Shown here piece by piece: positions 61,519 through 64,000 of a stretch of 64,000 nucleotides of DNA. Each line of letters opens with the position of its first letter. Positions within the stretch are counted from its first letter, which is position 1. The notes beneath the pieces are model-generated. The model worked only from the letters and a program-made list of their open reading frames with translations, was not told the origin of the DNA and did not search any database. The DNA is from Amycolatopsis viridis (GTDB lineage Bacteria; Actinomycetota; Actinomycetes; Mycobacteriales; Pseudonocardiaceae): NCBI RefSeq assembly GCF_011758765.1, contig NZ_JAANOU010000001.1, positions 5,580,001 to 5,644,000 on the forward strand, given 5' to 3'. The position numbers and the translations under genes are program-made.

Positions 61519-62414
61519 CTTCCGTCGCGGCGGTGATCGTCACCTACAACCGTGCCGACAAGCTGGGTGCGGTCATCAAGCACGTCCTGGCCCAGACCCG
61601 GCGACCGGACCAGGTACTGGTCGTGGACAACGCGTCGACGGACGGCACACCGGGAGTGCTGGCTCCGTACGAAGCCGCTGGGTCGATCACGGTGCTCACC
61701 CTCCCGGAGAACACCGGTGGAGCCGGTGGCTTCGCAACCGGGATGGCTCGCGCCTACGAGATGGGGGCGGACTTCGTCTGGATCATGGACGACGACTGCT
61801 ACCCGGACGCGGAGGCGCTGGAAGAGCTCGTGCGGGGATACGAGACCGCACAGCACGAGCTCGGGACCGCGCCCTCGTTCGCGTGCTCCGTCGTGAAGTG
61901 GACCGATGGCGGCATCTGCGAGATGAACAACCCGGGGCCGACCTGGGACTGGGGCCGGCTGCTGGTCCGAGGCCATCAGGTGGTCCTGGTCGGGCACTGC
62001 TCGTTCGTCTCGGTCCTCGTCCCCCGGTGGGCGATGACGCGCTTCGGTCTGCCGCTCAAGCCGTACTTCATCTGGTTCGACGACATGGAGTACACGCTGC
62101 GGATCGCGAAGGCCGCTCCCGGTGTCCAGGTCCTCACCAGCACGGTCGTCCACGACCTGGGCGTGAACCAGGGGGTGAACTTCGGCCAGATCACCTACGC
62201 CAACGCGTGGAAGTACGAGTACGGCATCCGGAACGAGGCGTCGTACCGGCTGCACCACGAGGGCGTGGCCGAGTTCGTCGCGTTCGCCCGGCGCCTGCAG
62301 CGGATGATGGCCGAGGGGCGCGTACCGCTGCGGTTGCGCCTGCGCGCGACCAAGGCGCTGTTGCGCGGCATCCGCTTCGCCCCGAAACCGGAGTTCCCCA
62401 GATCGGTGCTCTGA
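61515..62414 (+). CDS. GT2-family glycosyltransferase, GlfT1-like
   Basis: A 299-residue GT2 enzyme related to GlfT1. Seen are VAAVIVTYNRADKLGAVIKH, LPENTGGAGGFATGM, DFVWIMDDDCYPDAEALEEL with the metal aspartates, and YFIWFDDMEYTLRIAKAA. It probably adds a hexose or galactofuranose to a lipid-linked glycan. ATG 61515 overlaps the GT4 stop by 4 nt. It is the last gene of this rightward set; a strong terminator follows. Confidence 0.88.
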   Translation: MTSVAAVIVTYNRADKLGAVIKHVLAQTRRPDQVLVVDNASTDGTPGVLAPYEAAGSITVLTLPENTGGAGGFATGMARAYEMGADFVWIMDDDCYPDAEALEELVRGYETAQHELGTAPSFACSVVKWTDGGICEMNNPGPTWDWGRLLVRGHQVVLVGHCSFVSVLVPRWAMTRFGLPLKPYFIWFDDMEYTLRIAKAAPGVQVLTSTVVHDLGVNQGVNFGQITYANAWKYEYGIRNEASYRLHHEGVAEFVAFARRLQRMMAEGRVPLRLRLRATKALLRGIRFAPKPEFPRSVL

Positions 62415-62430
62415 TCAGCTGGGCGTAACG

Positions 62431-62468
62431 AAACCGGCTCCGCTCGCCAGGGCGAGCGGAGCCGGTTT
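62431..62468. terminator. Bidirectional terminator between GT2 gene and glfT2
   Basis: Perfect 18-bp arms AAACCGGCTCCGCTCGCC and GGCGAGCGGAGCCGGTTT separated by 2 nt, with A and T runs on the ends, lying between the stops of two convergent genes. Confidence 0.9.
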
Positions 62469-62478
62469 CCCCCGAGTC

Positions 62479-64000
62479 TCAGAGCCGGTACAGGCGCTTC
62501 CAGTTCTCCCGGCTGGCCAGTTGCGGCAGGGCGCGCTTGTACTGCTCCTGCACAGCCTGCCCCTCCTTGCGGAGGCGGTTCAGCGTCTTCACCGCGCGCT
62601 TGCCCAGCTCGAACATGCGGTCCCGGTCGTACTTGCGCACCCGCACGCCCTCCTGGGACGCGTCGGTCACCACGGCCGTGTCGAACAGCGCCACGTGCCA
62701 CCAGTGCGCCTCGTCGGTGGGCACGGAGCCCAGCGCGAACCGGGAGTGGCCGCGCAACCGGTCGACGATGCGCTTGACCAGGATCAGCCGCTGCAACGCG
62801 GGCCGCGGGGCGGCGTTGATGATCCCGATGTCGTTGGACGCGATCCCGGGCACCTCGGTCGCGTCGTGGCGCTTCGTCTCGGGGTACTGGGCCCGGATCG
62901 CGCGGATCTCCTGCATCGCGGCGACCCCGCCGTCCTCCAGGATCGACGGGCCCTCCAGGAAGTCCTCGACCGCCTTGATCAGCGTGTGCGTCAGCCCGTA
63001 CTGCATGCCGAGCAGGTACCGCACGACCTGCGCCATCAGCGTCCGGCACAGCACGTTCAGGTTGAAGTCACTGTGCAGCGCGGCGGTGATGATCGAGTTG
63101 CGCAGGTTGAAGTAGCGGTGCCACTCGTCCCAGTCCTTCCAGTGGAAGTCGGCGTGCCACACACCGGCGCCGGGCAGCGTCACCGTCGGGAAACCGTGCG
63201 CGCGGGCGCGGTAGCTGTACTCCGCGTCGTCCCACTGGAAGAAGAACGGCAGCGGGTACCCGATGGCCTTGACCACCTCGTACGGGATCAGGCACGACCA
63301 CCAACCGTTGTAGCCCGCGTCGAGCCGGCGCTCCTGCCGGTTCGGCTTGCCGGTCTCCTCGTCCACCCCGAGCAGGTCGGCCGTCTGCAGGCTGTGCTCC
63401 ACCGGGACGCCCGGCTCCAGCGTGTTCAGCCGCGCGTACTCGGCGCCGACGTGCAGCTGGTGCGGGTGCAGCAGGTTGAGCATCTGGCCGCCGACGATGA
63501 CCGGGTTCACGGCGAGGTTCGAAAACGCCGTCATGCGGACCACCAGGTCCGGCTCGAGCAGCACGTCGTCGTCCATGAACAACACGTTCGCGTGCTCGGT
63601 CTCGGTGTGCCCGGCCACCTCGTACAGGCCGCGGGTGAAGCCGCCCGCGCCGCCGAGGTTCGGCTGGGTGATGTAGTGCAGCTTGTCACCGAGGTCGGCC
63701 GCGACCTGGGCGAAGCCCTCACGCGAGTCCACCCGGTCGGTGCCCTGGTCGGCCACGTAGATCGCATCCAGGGTGTCCAGCGACTGGAGGTCACCGGCCA
63801 GCGCCTGCAGGTTCTTCAGGCAGTCGTCGGCGCGGTTCATCGTGCAGATGGTCACCGCAGTGGGCCGGATCTTCTCCGGCGGCTCGACGGTCCAGCGCAC
63901 CCGCTCGACGGTCAGCCGCTGCCCGGGCCGGGTCTCCAGGTCCAGCCACAGCGCGCCGCCGTCGAAGAACTTGTCCATCCGGACGTCGAACGCCACCGGC
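62479..64000 (-). CDS. glfT2: Galactofuranosyltransferase GlfT2 (N-terminal part outside window)
   Basis: About 507 codons of the C-terminal part are visible; mycobacterial GlfT2 is about 637 residues, so roughly 130 N-terminal residues lie beyond the right edge. The GT-A core begins IRPTAVTICTMNRADDCLKN. The metal motif is VLFMDDDVLLEPDLV, the catalytic region FFQWDDAEYSYRARAHG, and AGVWHADFHWKDWDEWHRY supplies the conserved His. A helical C-terminal domain ends at Leu before the stop. It polymerises the bulk of the galactan chain with alternating linkages from UDP-galactofuranose on the cytosolic face. Confidence 0.95.
   Translation of the reverse strand, partial: PVAFDVRMDKFFDGGALWLDLETRPGQRLTVERVRWTVEPPEKIRPTAVTICTMNRADDCLKNLQALAGDLQSLDTLDAIYVADQGTDRVDSREGFAQVAADLGDKLHYITQPNLGGAGGFTRGLYEVAGHTETEHANVLFMDDDVLLEPDLVVRMTAFSNLAVNPVIVGGQMLNLLHPHQLHVGAEYARLNTLEPGVPVEHSLQTADLLGVDEETGKPNRQERRLDAGYNGWWSCLIPYEVVKAIGYPLPFFFQWDDAEYSYRARAHGFPTVTLPGAGVWHADFHWKDWDEWHRYFNLRNSIITAALHSDFNLNVLCRTLMAQVVRYLLGMQYGLTHTLIKAVEDFLEGPSILEDGGVAAMQEIRAIRAQYPETKRHDATEVPGIASNDIGIINAAPRPALQRLILVKRIVDRLRGHSRFALGSVPTDEAHWWHVALFDTAVVTDASQEGVRVRKYDRDRMFELGKRAVKTLNRLRKEGQAVQEQYKRALPQLASRENWKRLYRL

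Overview
The window is high-GC actinobacterial DNA, most likely from Amycolatopsis or a close relative in the Pseudonocardiaceae. The evidence is gene content: galactofuranosyltransferases GlfT1 and GlfT2 with their ABC exporter (arabinogalactan wall), the proteasome activator Bpa, an SsgA-family sporulation protein, an iniBAC-like dynamin locus, actinobacterial Ku/ligase/polymerase NHEJ genes and frequent GTG/TTG starts. This assignment is an inference; there is no rRNA in the window.

Left part (1-7.5 kb): a leftward catabolic operon (cupin, DUF1537 sugar-acid kinase, PdxA2-type dehydrogenase, cyclase-fold hydrolase, HisA/HisF-like TIM barrel cut by the window edge) with a LysR regulator and an amino-acid permease. 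Two matching 33-bp sites, one before the cupin gene and one at the lysR start, look like the LysR operators. Then come a tRNA-Arg whose 3' flank is duplicated around a truncated PIN toxin gene (a likely integration scar) and a tRNA-Ser.

7.5-24 kb: an MprF-like membrane protein, acetoacetyl-CoA synthetase, a dienelactone-hydrolase relative, a HisC/Pat aminotransferase, a TauE/SafE exporter, then a stress block: eRF1-like protein (baeRF type), RsbW-type anti-sigma, SigF/SigB-type sigma factor, and the NHEJ operon ligase-polymerase-Ku. Near-perfect SigF-type promoters (GTTT, 16 nt, GGGTAA) lie 9 nt before both the baeRF gene and the ligase gene, tying this block into one regulon. Next are an adenylate cyclase, a FabH-like synthase, an AlkZ-like glycosylase, an Lrp regulator and an SsgA-like protein.

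24-38 kb: a gene-free array of about 76-bp degenerate tandem repeats, a membrane protein, a NarL-type two-component pair, a cytoplasmic BisC-type molybdoenzyme divergent from an NCS1 permease, a fused ketopantoate reductase-rhodanese, and an L,D-transpeptidase lipoprotein.

34.5-50.6 kb: an ini-like locus (MalT/LuxR-type ATPase regulator and Hsp70-like ATPase divergent from an IniB-like LP-repeat protein and two dynamin-like GTPases). Convergent to it is a two-gene unit of a HExxH-type peptide beta-hydroxylase translationally coupled to a 62-residue peptide, the best candidate here for an undescribed peptide-modification system. Then a GntR regulator with a perfect inverted-repeat operator and a divergent small membrane protein, a tRNA-Ser, a MarR regulator, a neutral zinc metallopeptidase with a leader hairpin, and a second gene-free array (about 135-bp repeats).

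50.6-64 kb: a secreted M28 aminopeptidase, then the arabinogalactan block in an order like M. tuberculosis Rv3777-Rv3783: quinone oxidoreductase, a class V aminotransferase-like protein without the PLP lysine, Bpa, a GT-C-like membrane protein with a 29-codon upstream peptide, Wzm/Wzt exporter, GlfT1, two extra glycosyltransferases (GT4, GT2), a strong bidirectional terminator and the C-terminal part of GlfT2.
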